Shown here: one piece after another, positions 9,218 to 18,488 of the stretch
How the letters are laid out: the number at the start of each line of letters is the position of its first letter
Numbering within the stretch: the stretch's first letter is position 1
Assembly (NCBI RefSeq): GCF_029911635.1
Contig: NZ_JARYTI010000031.1
Coordinates: forward strand, 1-56,303
DNA length: 56,303 nt
From: Sphingomonas sp. AR_OL41
Lineage (GTDB): Bacteria; Pseudomonadota; Alphaproteobacteria; Sphingomonadales; Sphingomonadaceae
Reading direction: 5' to 3'
Notes under the pieces: generated by a model
What the model was told of the DNA's origin: nothing
The model's input: only the letters and a program-made list of their open reading frames with translations
Database searches by the model: none
Translations under genes and position numbers: made by a program

Positions 9218-9706
9218 ATGGATCAACGACCCAACTACATTACGCCGGCCGGCTATTCTGCCCTCAGCGCCGAGTACGCCGTACTGCTCGGGGAAGAACG
9301 CCCCAAGCTGGTCGAGGTCATTTCCTGGGCAGCGGGCAATGGCGACCGTTCCGAGAATGGCGACTATATCTACGGCCGCAAGCGGCTGCGCGAGATCGAC
9401 CGGCGGCTCGGCTTTCTCTCACGCCGGATGAAGGCGGCGCAGGTGATCGACCCTGCCGCGCAGCCCGACCGCAGCCGGATCTGGTTCGGCGCCACGGTGA
9501 CGATTGCCGATGAGGACGACAATGAGCGCGTCCTCACGCTGATCGGCGACGACGAGACCGATGCGGGCGCCGGCCGGATCGGCTGGAGCGCGCCGCTCGC
9601 TCGCGCATTACGTGGTGCCGCGATTGGTGACGTGCGACGGGTTGCGCTTCCCGTCGGGGAGCGCGAATACGAGGTCCTGTCGATTTCCTATCCCGAAAGA
9701 TCCTGA
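9218..9706 (+). CDS. greB: Transcription elongation factor GreB
   Basis: 162 residues. Binds the RNA polymerase secondary channel and stimulates cleavage of backtracked RNA. It has the Gre layout: an N-terminal coiled coil (about residues 1-75) with the acidic tip GNGDRSENGDYIYGRKRLREIDRR, then a FKBP-like globular domain with IGDDETD and VGEREYEVLSI. The YIYGRKRLREIDRRLGFL pattern favours GreB over GreA. The stop overlaps the ATG of the next gene by one base (TGATG), so the two are translationally coupled. Confidence 0.92.
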   Translation: MDQRPNYITPAGYSALSAEYAVLLGEERPKLVEVISWAAGNGDRSENGDYIYGRKRLREIDRRLGFLSRRMKAAQVIDPAAQPDRSRIWFGATVTIADEDDNERVLTLIGDDETDAGAGRIGWSAPLARALRGAAIGDVRRVALPVGEREYEVLSISYPERS

Positions 9707-10443
9707 TGACCGAGACCCCGACGCGCAACATCGCGCTCCTGATCGATGCCGACAACGCATCGTGGCACGCGCTCGATCCGGTGCTGACGGTGCTGGCCGA
9801 ACTCGGCACGGTCAACATCCGCCGGGTCTATGGCAACTGGTCGAAGCCAGGGCTGAAGGGCTGGAAGGACATGACGGTCAAGCACGGCATCGAGCCGCAG
9901 CAGCAGTTCGACCTGACCAAGGGCAAGAACGCGACCGACATGAAGATGACGATCGATGCGATGGACCTGCTGTTCCGCGGGCGCGTCGAGGGCTTCGGCA
10001 TCATGTCGTCGGACTGCGATTTCATGCCGCTGGCGATGCGCATCCGCCAGGATGGCCTGCCGGTCTATGGCTTTGGCGAGGACAAGACGCCCGAGGGTTT
10101 CAAGCAGGCCTGTACGCGCTTCATCGACGTCGACGCGCTGATGCGCAGCGACGACCTGATCGAGCCGACGCAGATCCCGCCGGCGATCGGCGGCCGCACC
10201 CCGCCCGCGGGCGAGGTCGGTTCCGAACTGCTCAAGCTGCTGCTCGACGCCTACAAGGCCGCGCGGCGCGACGAAAAGGGCTATGTCAGCCTGTCCGAGA
10301 TGGGCCAGATCGCTGCCAACCGCTCGAGCTTCGACGCGCGCAACTATGGCTTCAACCATCTCTCCGACATGATCCAGGCGGTGCCGAACTTCGCGACCGA
10401 GCGCCGCGCCGACGGGCGGCTGTTCGTCAAGCGGCTGCGGTGA
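9706..10443 (+). CDS. NYN domain protein with C-terminal OST-HTH/LOTUS domain
   Basis: 245 residues. The N-terminal half (about 5-140) is an NYN (PIN-like) domain: LIDADNAS with the metal-binding Asp pair, NWSKPGLKGW, KNATDMKMTIDAMDLL, and SSDCDFMPLAMRIR. The acidic residues expected of a metal-dependent RNase are present. The C-terminal part (about 170-245: ELLKLLLDAYKAA..., GYVSLSEMGQ, FNHLSDMIQAV) fits an OST-HTH/LOTUS RNA-binding domain, linked by a Pro-rich hinge. It is probably an RNA-processing or RNA-decay factor. It overlaps the greB stop by one base, which ties it to transcription elongation; the functional meaning is unknown. Confidence 0.88.
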   Translation: MTETPTRNIALLIDADNASWHALDPVLTVLAELGTVNIRRVYGNWSKPGLKGWKDMTVKHGIEPQQQFDLTKGKNATDMKMTIDAMDLLFRGRVEGFGIMSSDCDFMPLAMRIRQDGLPVYGFGEDKTPEGFKQACTRFIDVDALMRSDDLIEPTQIPPAIGGRTPPAGEVGSELLKLLLDAYKAARRDEKGYVSLSEMGQIAANRSSFDARNYGFNHLSDMIQAVPNFATERRADGRLFVKRLR

Positions 10444-10613
10444 GAACAAGCCCGGCGAAGTAACTGAAATCGGGTTATCCGATTTCCGCAACAGCTGACG
10501 CCGAATGCTGCAGCGCCTGCGGCGGAAGACACCCCGCGCCCCTCGCCTGCCCGTCGTCACGCGCTACGCTGCTGTCGGGGCCACGCGGCTCCGGGTAAGG
10601 CGGGAGTGAGGCA

Positions 10614-10895
10614 ATGGCGATGATGCAGCGTTTGCTGGTCAGCGGTCGGGTGCAACGCGTCGGCTATCGCGACTGGACGGTGCGCAACGCGCGCGAGCTC
10701 GGCCTTACCGGCTGGGTACGCAACCTCAGCGACGGACGGGTCGAGGTGCTGGCCGACGGCGACGAGGTCGCGCTCGGCAAGCTGCTCGACGCGCTGCGCT
10801 CGGGACCGCGGCTGGCCGAGGTCGAGCATGTCGAGGCTTTGTCGGTCACCGAGGAAAAGGCGGTGAAGGGCTTCACCAAGCGCTTTACCATCTAG
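10614..10895 (+). CDS. acyP: Acylphosphatase
   Basis: 93 residues, normal length. Hydrolyses acyl phosphates. The two catalytic elements are visible: the phosphate-binding loop GRVQRVGYRDW with its Arg, and the Asn in WVRNLSDGRVEV. An AGTGAGG ribosome site lies just before the ATG at 10614. Its stop codon overlaps the stop of the convergent gene by 3 bp within a CTAG, leaving no room for a terminator between them. Confidence 0.94.
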   Translation: MAMMQRLLVSGRVQRVGYRDWTVRNARELGLTGWVRNLSDGRVEVLADGDEVALGKLLDALRSGPRLAEVEHVEALSVTEEKAVKGFTKRFTI

Positions 10896-11647
10896 CGTCG
10901 CGGCTTGACGAACCGCAGGACATATTGGTCGGTATGTCCCTGCACCTTCTTGTCGAAGATCGGCAGGCTGTAGTCGTCGGTGCCGCGGTGCAGAAACGCA
11001 CCCTCCGCGACGAGCTTGAAGCCGACGCTGGTCACCTCGCGGATGACCTGGGCCTTTTCGATGCGGTGCAGTTTGGCGATCCCCGCGTCATCCAGCCCGG
11101 CTGGGGCCTCATGATCGAGCACCAGGAAAGTCCCGCCGGGCTTGAGCGCGGCGAAGACCCCGCGATCGAAGGCGATCGTGTCGACGACGCCATATTGGGC
11201 GATCTTGAGATCGTGATAATTCTGCGTCACCCATGCCAGATCGAGCGGCTTGGGGAAATTGACCGTGCCGAACGGCCGCGCCGTCATGGTGACGTTGCTC
11301 ATCTTGCCGTCAGCCACCAAGGCCTGATCGGCCTTGAACGAGCTTTTCCACACGACGTTCTCGATGCCGTAGACATGGCCGGACGGCCCCACCACGTCGC
11401 TGAGCATGCGGGTGAAATAGCCGCCACCGGGATAGAATTCGCCGACGACCATCCCGGGTTTGACGCCTGCGAAGGCCAGTGTCTCCGCCGGCAAGCGATT
11501 GGCGTCGGTAGCGAGCTCGTCGCTTGGCCGCGACGGATCGGCGACGGCGCGCGCGATCACCGCGGGGATGCCATCCGACGCGGCGACCAGGGTCACGGGG
11601 GTGATCGCCAGAACGGTTGCCAAGATGGCTGCGGGCAAACGGTGCAT
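10892..11647 (-). CDS. Exported methyltransferase-like protein (COG4798 type)
   Basis: 251 residues from ATG 11647, preceded by GGGAGGGG. Residues 1-22 form a signal peptide ending LVAA, so the protein is probably periplasmic, odd for an AdoMet enzyme. The fold is class I methyltransferase-like: motif I appears as VGEFYPGGGYFTRMLSDVVG, then VYGIE, and a motif near ALKPGGTFLVLDHEA. Motif I is looser than the canonical E/DxGxGxG. This matches the predicted methyltransferases of COG4798, whose substrate is unknown. The longer open frame upstream (to 11716) has no good start context. Confidence 0.8.
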   Translation of the reverse strand: MHRLPAAILATVLAITPVTLVAASDGIPAVIARAVADPSRPSDELATDANRLPAETLAFAGVKPGMVVGEFYPGGGYFTRMLSDVVGPSGHVYGIENVVWKSSFKADQALVADGKMSNVTMTARPFGTVNFPKPLDLAWVTQNYHDLKIAQYGVVDTIAFDRGVFAALKPGGTFLVLDHEAPAGLDDAGIAKLHRIEKAQVIREVTSVGFKLVAEGAFLHRGTDDYSLPIFDKKVQGHTDQYVLRFVKPRR

Positions 11648-11813
11648 GGTTATCCCCTCCCTGTGCAGGTTCGCCGACGCTTCAAACGCGTCACCTGCTT
11701 TCAAAGGCAAAATCATCGAACGACAGCTCGACGAATCGGGGTGAGATTAGATGCCTTGCCGGTCGATGCAAAGTCCCGGCCGCGACGCATCGCAACGGGG
11801 TGCAGTGCGACGG

Positions 11814-12274
11814 TCAATCGACCGCAATATCCTCGTGCCACAGCGCAGGCTGCTCGGCGATGAAGCGCGCCATCAAGGCGGTGCAAGCCGGGTCGTCGAC
11901 GATGTCGACATGCACGCCCCGCTCGCGCAGGAAATCCTCGTTGCCGCCGAAATTGGCATTCTCGGCGATCACGACATGGCGGATGCCGAACTGCACGATC
12001 GTCCCGGCGCACATCATGCATGGGCTGAGCGAGGTGTAGAGCGTCATGCCGGCATAGCTGGCCTGGCGACCGGCATTGCGCAGGCAATCCATCTCGCCAT
12101 GCGCGATCGGGTCGCCCTGCTGGACGCGCTGGTTGTGCCCCTCGCCGATCACCTCGGCACCGCGGGCGAGCACCGACCCGATCGGCAGGCCGCCTTCGTC
12201 ATAGCTCTGGCGCGCGAGCTCGTAACAACGCGCGACCAGCTCCGGGCGAACCTCGAAGCCGGTCGCGGCGCTCA

Positions 12275-12275
<1 letters not shown>
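11814..12275 (-). CDS. Nucleoside/nucleobase deaminase, yeast cytosine deaminase-like
   Basis: 153 residues. Zinc-dependent deaminase with H59-G-E61 and SLSPC86-MMC89, the two halves of the CMP/dCMP deaminase site. Beyond the motif, the segment TLYTSLSPC, the following ENANFGG, the block ERGVHVDIVDD and the ending HEDI strongly recall yeast cytosine deaminase Fcy1, so cytosine to uracil is the most likely reaction. Guanine deaminase or TadA activity is less likely: the TadA-type C-terminus is absent. The ATG overlaps the ettA stop by one base (TGATG). Pyrimidine salvage genes cdd and dcd lie elsewhere in the window. Confidence 0.86.
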
Positions 12276-13954
<1,679 letters not shown>

Positions 13955-14059
13955 CTTCGCAGCGCTCCGGGAGATTTGAATGTCGGGATGTTTCGCCCGC
14001 GCATGTAGTAGGCGCGAGGCCGATTGGCAAACCCGTCGCGGCACCCTAGTCAGCACAGG

Positions 14060-15460
14060 ATGCTGAAATCCCCCCTGCTGGCGGCCACCGCCCTCCTCGC
14101 CCTTTCCGCCCCCGCGCTGGCCCAGCGCTCGATGCCGACGCCGGTCGCGCCCGACCCGCGAATCGCCGCGCTGCGCGACAAGGCGCTGAGCGACGACACG
14201 GCCTATGCCATCGTCGAGAGCGTCACGACCGAGGTCGGCCCGCGCCCCGACGGTTCCGCGGCCGAGGAGCGCGCCCGCACCTGGGCCGTGGCGAAGATGA
14301 AGGCACTGGGGTTCCAGAACGTCCGCGTTGAGCCTTTCACACTGCCGATCTGGCAACGCGGGATCGAGACCGCGGAGATCGTTGCCCCCTTCCCGCAGCC
14401 GCTGCGGCTCACCGCGCTGGGCAATTCGGGCGCCACGCCACCCGAGGGCGTGACGCTGCCGGTGGCCTATTTCGCCAGCTTCAACGATCTGTTGCTCGCC
14501 CCGGCGGGCAGCCTTGCCGGCAAGATCGCTTTCGTCTCCAACGCGATGCAGCCGACACAGGACGGATCGAGCTATGGCAGTCAGGGCATGGCGCGCTTCG
14601 TCGGCCCGAACATCGCGGCGAGCAAGGGCGCGGCGGCGATCATCATCCGCTCGATCGGCACAGATCACGGGCGCGGACCGCATGCCGGCAACACCAACTT
14701 TGCGCCCGGTGTGACGCCGATCCCCGCCGCCGCGCTGTCGGTGGCGGATGCCGAAAATCTCGAGCGCATCGTCAAGCTCGGCAAGCCGGTGATGCTGCAC
14801 CTGACGCTCACGCCGAAGCAACTCGGCGAGGGGCCATCGGGCAATGTCGTCGGCGAACTGCCCGGCACCGACCCGGCGGCGGGCGTGGTGCTGGTCGGCG
14901 GGCATCTGGACAGCTGGGATCTCGGCACCGGCGCAATCGACGACGGCGCCGGCATCGCCATCACCGCGGCGGCGGCGCGGCTGGTCCATGCCGATGGCAA
15001 GCATCGCCGGACGATCCGCGTGGTGTGGTTCGGTGACGAGGAGACCGGCGGTTTCGGCGGCATTGCCTATGCCAAGGCGCATGCCGGCGAGCGCCATGCC
15101 CTGGCCGCCGAATCAGATTTCGGCGCCGATCGGGTGTGGCGGTTCAACGTCAATTTGCCGGACAGCGCCAAGGCGGTCGGCGATCGCCTCGCGGTCGCGC
15201 TGGCGCCGCTTGGAATCGTGCGCGGGACGGCAGTGGCTGGCGACGGCACCGATGTCGAGCCGACGCTCAAAACGGGTGTCGCAGCGATCGATCTCAACCA
15301 GTCGGGGCTGCGCTATTTCGACTGGCATCACACGCCCGAGGACACGCTCGACCGCATCGACCCGGCACAGCTGGCGCAGAACGTCGCGGCGTGGACGGCG
15401 ATGCTCGCGATCGTCGCCAATGCGCCCGAAGAGATCGGCACGGTAACCCCGAAACAGTGA
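14060..15460 (+). CDS. Secreted M28 family aminopeptidase with PA domain
   Basis: 466 residues from ATG 14060. Signal peptide at residues 1-22 (cleavage after ALA). A PA-like insert lies about 120-230 (NAMQ..., KGAAAIIIRSIG). The M28 zinc core follows: GGHLDSWDLGTGAIDDGAG with the first His and bridging Asp (about residue 281), the DEETGG catalytic Glu pair, SDFG, and the final His in HHTPEDT. All ligands are present, so it should be an active exported aminopeptidase or carboxypeptidase. It starts 105 bp from ettA, divergently. Together with the M13 pair it suggests strong use of external peptides. Confidence 0.93.
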   Translation: MLKSPLLAATALLALSAPALAQRSMPTPVAPDPRIAALRDKALSDDTAYAIVESVTTEVGPRPDGSAAEERARTWAVAKMKALGFQNVRVEPFTLPIWQRGIETAEIVAPFPQPLRLTALGNSGATPPEGVTLPVAYFASFNDLLLAPAGSLAGKIAFVSNAMQPTQDGSSYGSQGMARFVGPNIAASKGAAAIIIRSIGTDHGRGPHAGNTNFAPGVTPIPAAALSVADAENLERIVKLGKPVMLHLTLTPKQLGEGPSGNVVGELPGTDPAAGVVLVGGHLDSWDLGTGAIDDGAGIAITAAAARLVHADGKHRRTIRVVWFGDEETGGFGGIAYAKAHAGERHALAAESDFGADRVWRFNVNLPDSAKAVGDRLAVALAPLGIVRGTAVAGDGTDVEPTLKTGVAAIDLNQSGLRYFDWHHTPEDTLDRIDPAQLAQNVAAWTAMLAIVANAPEEIGTVTPKQ

Positions 15461-15587
15461 GCCGGATGGCGGCAACTCGGCGGGATTGCGACAATTTGAT
15501 GATTGACGGGTCCGGGCAGGGCGCTATTTGCCTGCGCTTCGCGACGGCACTCGGGTCGGCCGCGATAATCCTGTTAGGGAGCTCCTG

Positions 15588-15851
15588 ATGAAGAAGATCG
15601 TTCTTATCGCTGCTGCCGCCGGCCTGATCTCTCTGGCCGCCTGCAACAAGTCGCCTGAAGCCGCTGCCGTTGAGAACAACGCGGACATGATGGCCAGCAA
15701 TCTCGACATGACCGCCGACAACATGGTCGCCGGTGCGGACAACGCTGCCGACGCGATGACGTCGAACGCCGCTGCCGCCGCCGACAACATGCATGCCGCT
15801 GCCGACAATGTGAAGGCTGCTGCCGACGCCAAGATCGACAACATGAAGTGA
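15588..15851 (+). CDS. Small Ala/Asn/Asp-rich lipoprotein
   Basis: 87 residues. Signal peptide with lipobox LAAC, Cys at residue 19, so it is lipid-anchored. The mature part is a low-complexity, probably helical chain built from imperfect Ala-Asp-Asn-Met repeats (ADNMVAGADNAADAM...AAADNMHAAADNVKAAAD), with almost no other residue types. No family was recognised; it looks like small entericidin-like or Lpp-like surface proteins. A TTAGGGAG ribosome site precedes the ATG, and a strong terminator follows, which argues for an abundant single-gene transcript. Confidence 0.85.
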   Translation: MKKIVLIAAAAGLISLAACNKSPEAAAVENNADMMASNLDMTADNMVAGADNAADAMTSNAAAAADNMHAAADNVKAAADAKIDNMK

Positions 15852-15895
15852 GCCGCTCGCCGGGCGCATGTCGCCCGGCTGGTTGCTTCAAGACG

Positions 15896-15925
15896 AGGGC
15901 GCTCCTGCGGGAGCGCCCTTTTTTT
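15896..15925 (+). terminator. Rho-independent terminator after the small lipoprotein gene
   Basis: Arms AGGGCGCTCC and GGAGCGCCCT with a four-base TGCG loop, followed by a run of seven T counting the last stem base. A second hairpin with arms GCCGGGCG and CGCCCGGC (15859-15879) lies directly in front of it. Confidence 0.93.
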
Positions 15926-16186
15926 GTGCCGCCGATCGCCGATCGGGCGGGCAAATGCGGGAAAAATCCGGTCGCGCGTCGCGGGACAGCTTTACTGCGA
16001 TGACAGGTTTATACGACATAATATCAGGTTGTCTTGACATCACGACGTACGTAAGGCAGACCTGACTTCAGCAGCGGGCAATGTTCTGCTGCCGGAGCAA
16101 AACCGATGTTTCCTTCGCGCGCAAATTGTCTGTCCTCACCATTGTCGAATGATCCACGACAGCTCGCCTAATGTCAGGACTGCCCT

Positions 16187-16405
16187 ATGGAAAATCGCCT
16201 GCGCGTGCTTCGCGCCGAACGCGGCTGGAGCCAGGCCGATCTGGGCGGGCACCTTGGCGTGTCGCGACAGGCCGTCAACGCCATCGAGACCGGCAAGCAC
16301 GACCCCAGCCTGCCGCTGGCGTTCCGCATCGCCGATCTGTTCGAGCAATCGATCGATGCGATCTTTCGGCCCGATGACCGTCCTTACGCCCGACCGACAC
16401 CGTGA
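16187..16405 (+). CDS. XRE/Cro family DNA-binding regulator
   Basis: 72 residues, almost all a single helix-turn-helix. The recognition region is QADLGGHLGVSRQAVNAIETGKHDPSLPLAFRIADLF, the standard short XRE type found with a membrane partner in many bacteria. It is followed 51 bp later by a six-helix membrane protein gene and probably regulates that gene or works with it. The 260 bp upstream is AT-richer than the surroundings and contains a TTGACA-like hexamer (16034-16039), but no -10 box at proper spacing was seen. Confidence 0.93.
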   Translation: MENRLRVLRAERGWSQADLGGHLGVSRQAVNAIETGKHDPSLPLAFRIADLFEQSIDAIFRPDDRPYARPTP

Positions 16406-16456
16406 TCTCGACGCCGCCACGGCCAGCCGCGCCATCTTCATCAACGGGAGTGCATC

Positions 16457-17095
16457 ATGAACGACGTTTATCCTGAAGCCAAACCCCAGGGGCTGCGCCA
16501 GCTGCTGCTGATGACGCTTGCCGGCCTCGTCGTCGGGCTGCCGCTCGGCATGTGGGTCGGACGCTCGCTGAAGCTGGCACAGCGTCAGGGCATCCCCCTG
16601 CCCTGGTCGGACCTTGCCGCCATCAGCATTGCCGCGATCCTGCTGTTCTCGGCGATCATCCTGGCGGCCACCGCCATTGCACGACGTCGCGCGGCATCGC
16701 CGCCCGAGGCGAACGAGACGGTCTATCTCGCCCTGCAGGCCGGCGTCCTGGCACTGGCCGGGGTCATGCTGGCCGCCCCGGTGGCGTTCGCGACTGCCAC
16801 TGGCGGCAACCTCGAGCATGCCGGCGCGGCGATGCTGGGGATTGTCCTGTTGTTCGCGGTGCAGACGGCGCTCAACCTGATCCTGTGGCGGCGCAGCGAC
16901 GAAGTATTGCGCCGCGCGATCGCCGAATCCGGCTCGGCGAGCTTCTGGCTGCTGCAAGGTGTCTTTTTCCTGTGGGCGTGCGGCGAAAAGCTGCGGCTGC
17001 TGCCCGCAATCACCTCATGGGACGCGGTTACGGTATTGATGGGCGTCTATCTGGTGACCTCGACCGTCATCGCGACGCGGCGTGGGTTGAGCTGA
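16457..17095 (+). CDS. Six-helix membrane protein next to an XRE regulator
   Basis: 212 residues with six hydrophobic segments at about 14-36, 48-72, 87-110, 117-140, 155-173 and 181-203. It has no recognised domain. A GGGAG ribosome site sits before the ATG. It forms a unit with the upstream XRE gene; such pairs are common but poorly understood. Function unknown. Confidence 0.82.
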   Translation: MNDVYPEAKPQGLRQLLLMTLAGLVVGLPLGMWVGRSLKLAQRQGIPLPWSDLAAISIAAILLFSAIILAATAIARRRAASPPEANETVYLALQAGVLALAGVMLAAPVAFATATGGNLEHAGAAMLGIVLLFAVQTALNLILWRRSDEVLRRAIAESGSASFWLLQGVFFLWACGEKLRLLPAITSWDAVTVLMGVYLVTSTVIATRRGLS

Positions 17096-17121
17096 GCCGG
17101 CACGCGCGAAGAAAGAAGAAT

Positions 17122-17198
<77 letters not shown>

Positions 17199-17359
17199 AG
17201 GTCGAAGCGGCGGTTAGGATGATGCGGCGCGGATGGCAAGCGCGATGGGGCGAATCATCGAAATGAGCGCCGGCGAACGCTGTGACGAGCGCTACCAACA
17301 GGGCCAGACTCCGCTCGCAGCTCGCGGCGCAGCGGGACCGCCACAGGCCATCCGCGCGG

Positions 17360-17433
17360 TGGGCCCGGCAGGACTTGAACCCGCAACCTAGCCGTTATGA
17401 GCGGCCAGCTCTAACCAGTTGAGCTACAGGCCC
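17360..17433 (-). tRNA. tRNA with anticodon CAT (probably tRNA-Ile2, otherwise elongator tRNA-Met)
   Basis: 74-nt cloverleaf on the minus strand: acceptor GGGCCTG with CGGGCCC, D stem GCTC/GAGC, anticodon stem GGCCG/CGGCT around CTCATAA, T arm with GGTTCAAGTCC. The 3' CCA is not encoded (CCG follows the discriminator A), unlike the neighbouring tRNA-Pro. The anticodon CAT alone cannot tell Met from lysidine-modified Ile; the G/C-rich acceptor resembles tRNA-Ile2. It is not an initiator, since the first base pair is G-C. Confidence 0.9.
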
Positions 17434-17451
17434 CCCGCGCGTCGCAGCGGG

Positions 17452-18486
17452 TTAGCGGATGGTCGGCGTCGCTGGCAAGGCCGCACTCGCCGCGATCAGT
17501 TCATCGAGCGCGGCGGCGCGGACGCCGCGTCGCGCGAGATCGGCAAGGATGCGATCCCACCAGCGGTGAAAGGCGGAAAGATCCGCGGTGTCGCGAACAT
17601 AGGGTGTGTGCCCGGGCACGAGCGATGGCGAGTGGAACGAGAAGTTGAGCACGCGCACGCCCTCGCCGATCGCCACCGCCACCGCTTCGAGCGCGTCGTC
17701 GAGCGGCATGTCCTCCGGGGTGAGCGCAACACGCGACAACAACCCGGCGCGCGCGAACAGCCCCCTGCCCTTGGGCACTGCGCCGAGCCATGCGTAAAGC
17801 CGCGCGCCACCGCGCGCGGCGCTCCCGGTGAACATGGTGGTGAGCGGTAGCTCGACCATGTCGCCGACGCGGAACGCCTGATTGCCGATCGCGCCGAAAT
17901 CAGGGCCACCATCGGCAGCATAGCTGTAGCGCGCGCGCATCGAACTATCGATGCGATAGCCGCGCGCCGCGAGCAGCGACAATGTGGCGGGGCCGATGCC
18001 ATAACGCCCGGCCCGATAGACGCGCGGCGCGGCGCCGAACGCCGTGGTGATGGCATCGCCGAGCGCGTCGAGCTTGGCCGCCTCCAGCGCGATCGGCAGA
18101 TTGCCGGCATAGCTGTTGGCGGGAGACAGCGGCTCGTCGAAGGGTGGATTGACCCAGGCATGCAGTTGCGTGCCGACCGCCGACACGCCGTCAGCAAGCG
18201 CAGCACGCAGCGCTTCGACCGCGCGCGGATCGGTCGCGATGGGATAATCGACCATGAAGGTCAGCGGCACGCCGTGATCGGCGAAGCGACGGTGCGCCGC
18301 GGGGAGCGCCGCGACCGCGCTGGTGCCGTGCGCATCGCGGCTGAGCGGGGCGTGCCAGTCGAACTCCTCTTCGGTGTCGACGAATACCGTGAAACGCGTA
18401 CCGAAATCGTCCGGCCAGACGACGAGAGTCGCGGGATCGGGTGGCGGTACGACGTACCCCGTTTCAGGCGCTGCCGGCGTCGCCAC
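17452..18486 (-). CDS. Polysaccharide deacetylase-like protein (WalW type)
   Basis: 344 residues, GTG start at 18486, only 2 bp after the histidine kinase stop. It has a NodB-like fold: FTVFVDTEEEFDW near residue 32-44 supplies the metal-binding Asp region, FMVDYPIA the next strand, QLHAWVNPPF the His motif, and RAGRYGIG, NFSFHSPSL follow. This corresponds to the sphingomonad WalW-type deacetylase found beside a sensor kinase. No signal peptide is seen. The substrate is unknown. The spacing makes an operon with the kinase very likely. Confidence 0.83.
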   Translation of the reverse strand: MATPAAPETGYVVPPPDPATLVVWPDDFGTRFTVFVDTEEEFDWHAPLSRDAHGTSAVAALPAAHRRFADHGVPLTFMVDYPIATDPRAVEALRAALADGVSAVGTQLHAWVNPPFDEPLSPANSYAGNLPIALEAAKLDALGDAITTAFGAAPRVYRAGRYGIGPATLSLLAARGYRIDSSMRARYSYAADGGPDFGAIGNQAFRVGDMVELPLTTMFTGSAARGGARLYAWLGAVPKGRGLFARAGLLSRVALTPEDMPLDDALEAVAVAIGEGVRVLNFSFHSPSLVPGHTPYVRDTADLSAFHRWWDRILADLARRGVRAAALDELIAASAALPATPTIR

Positions 18487-18488
18487 GA

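Noticed and set aside
16034..16062. TTGACA hexamer upstream of the XRE gene as promoter
   Set aside because: No -10-like hexamer was found 16-18 bp downstream.
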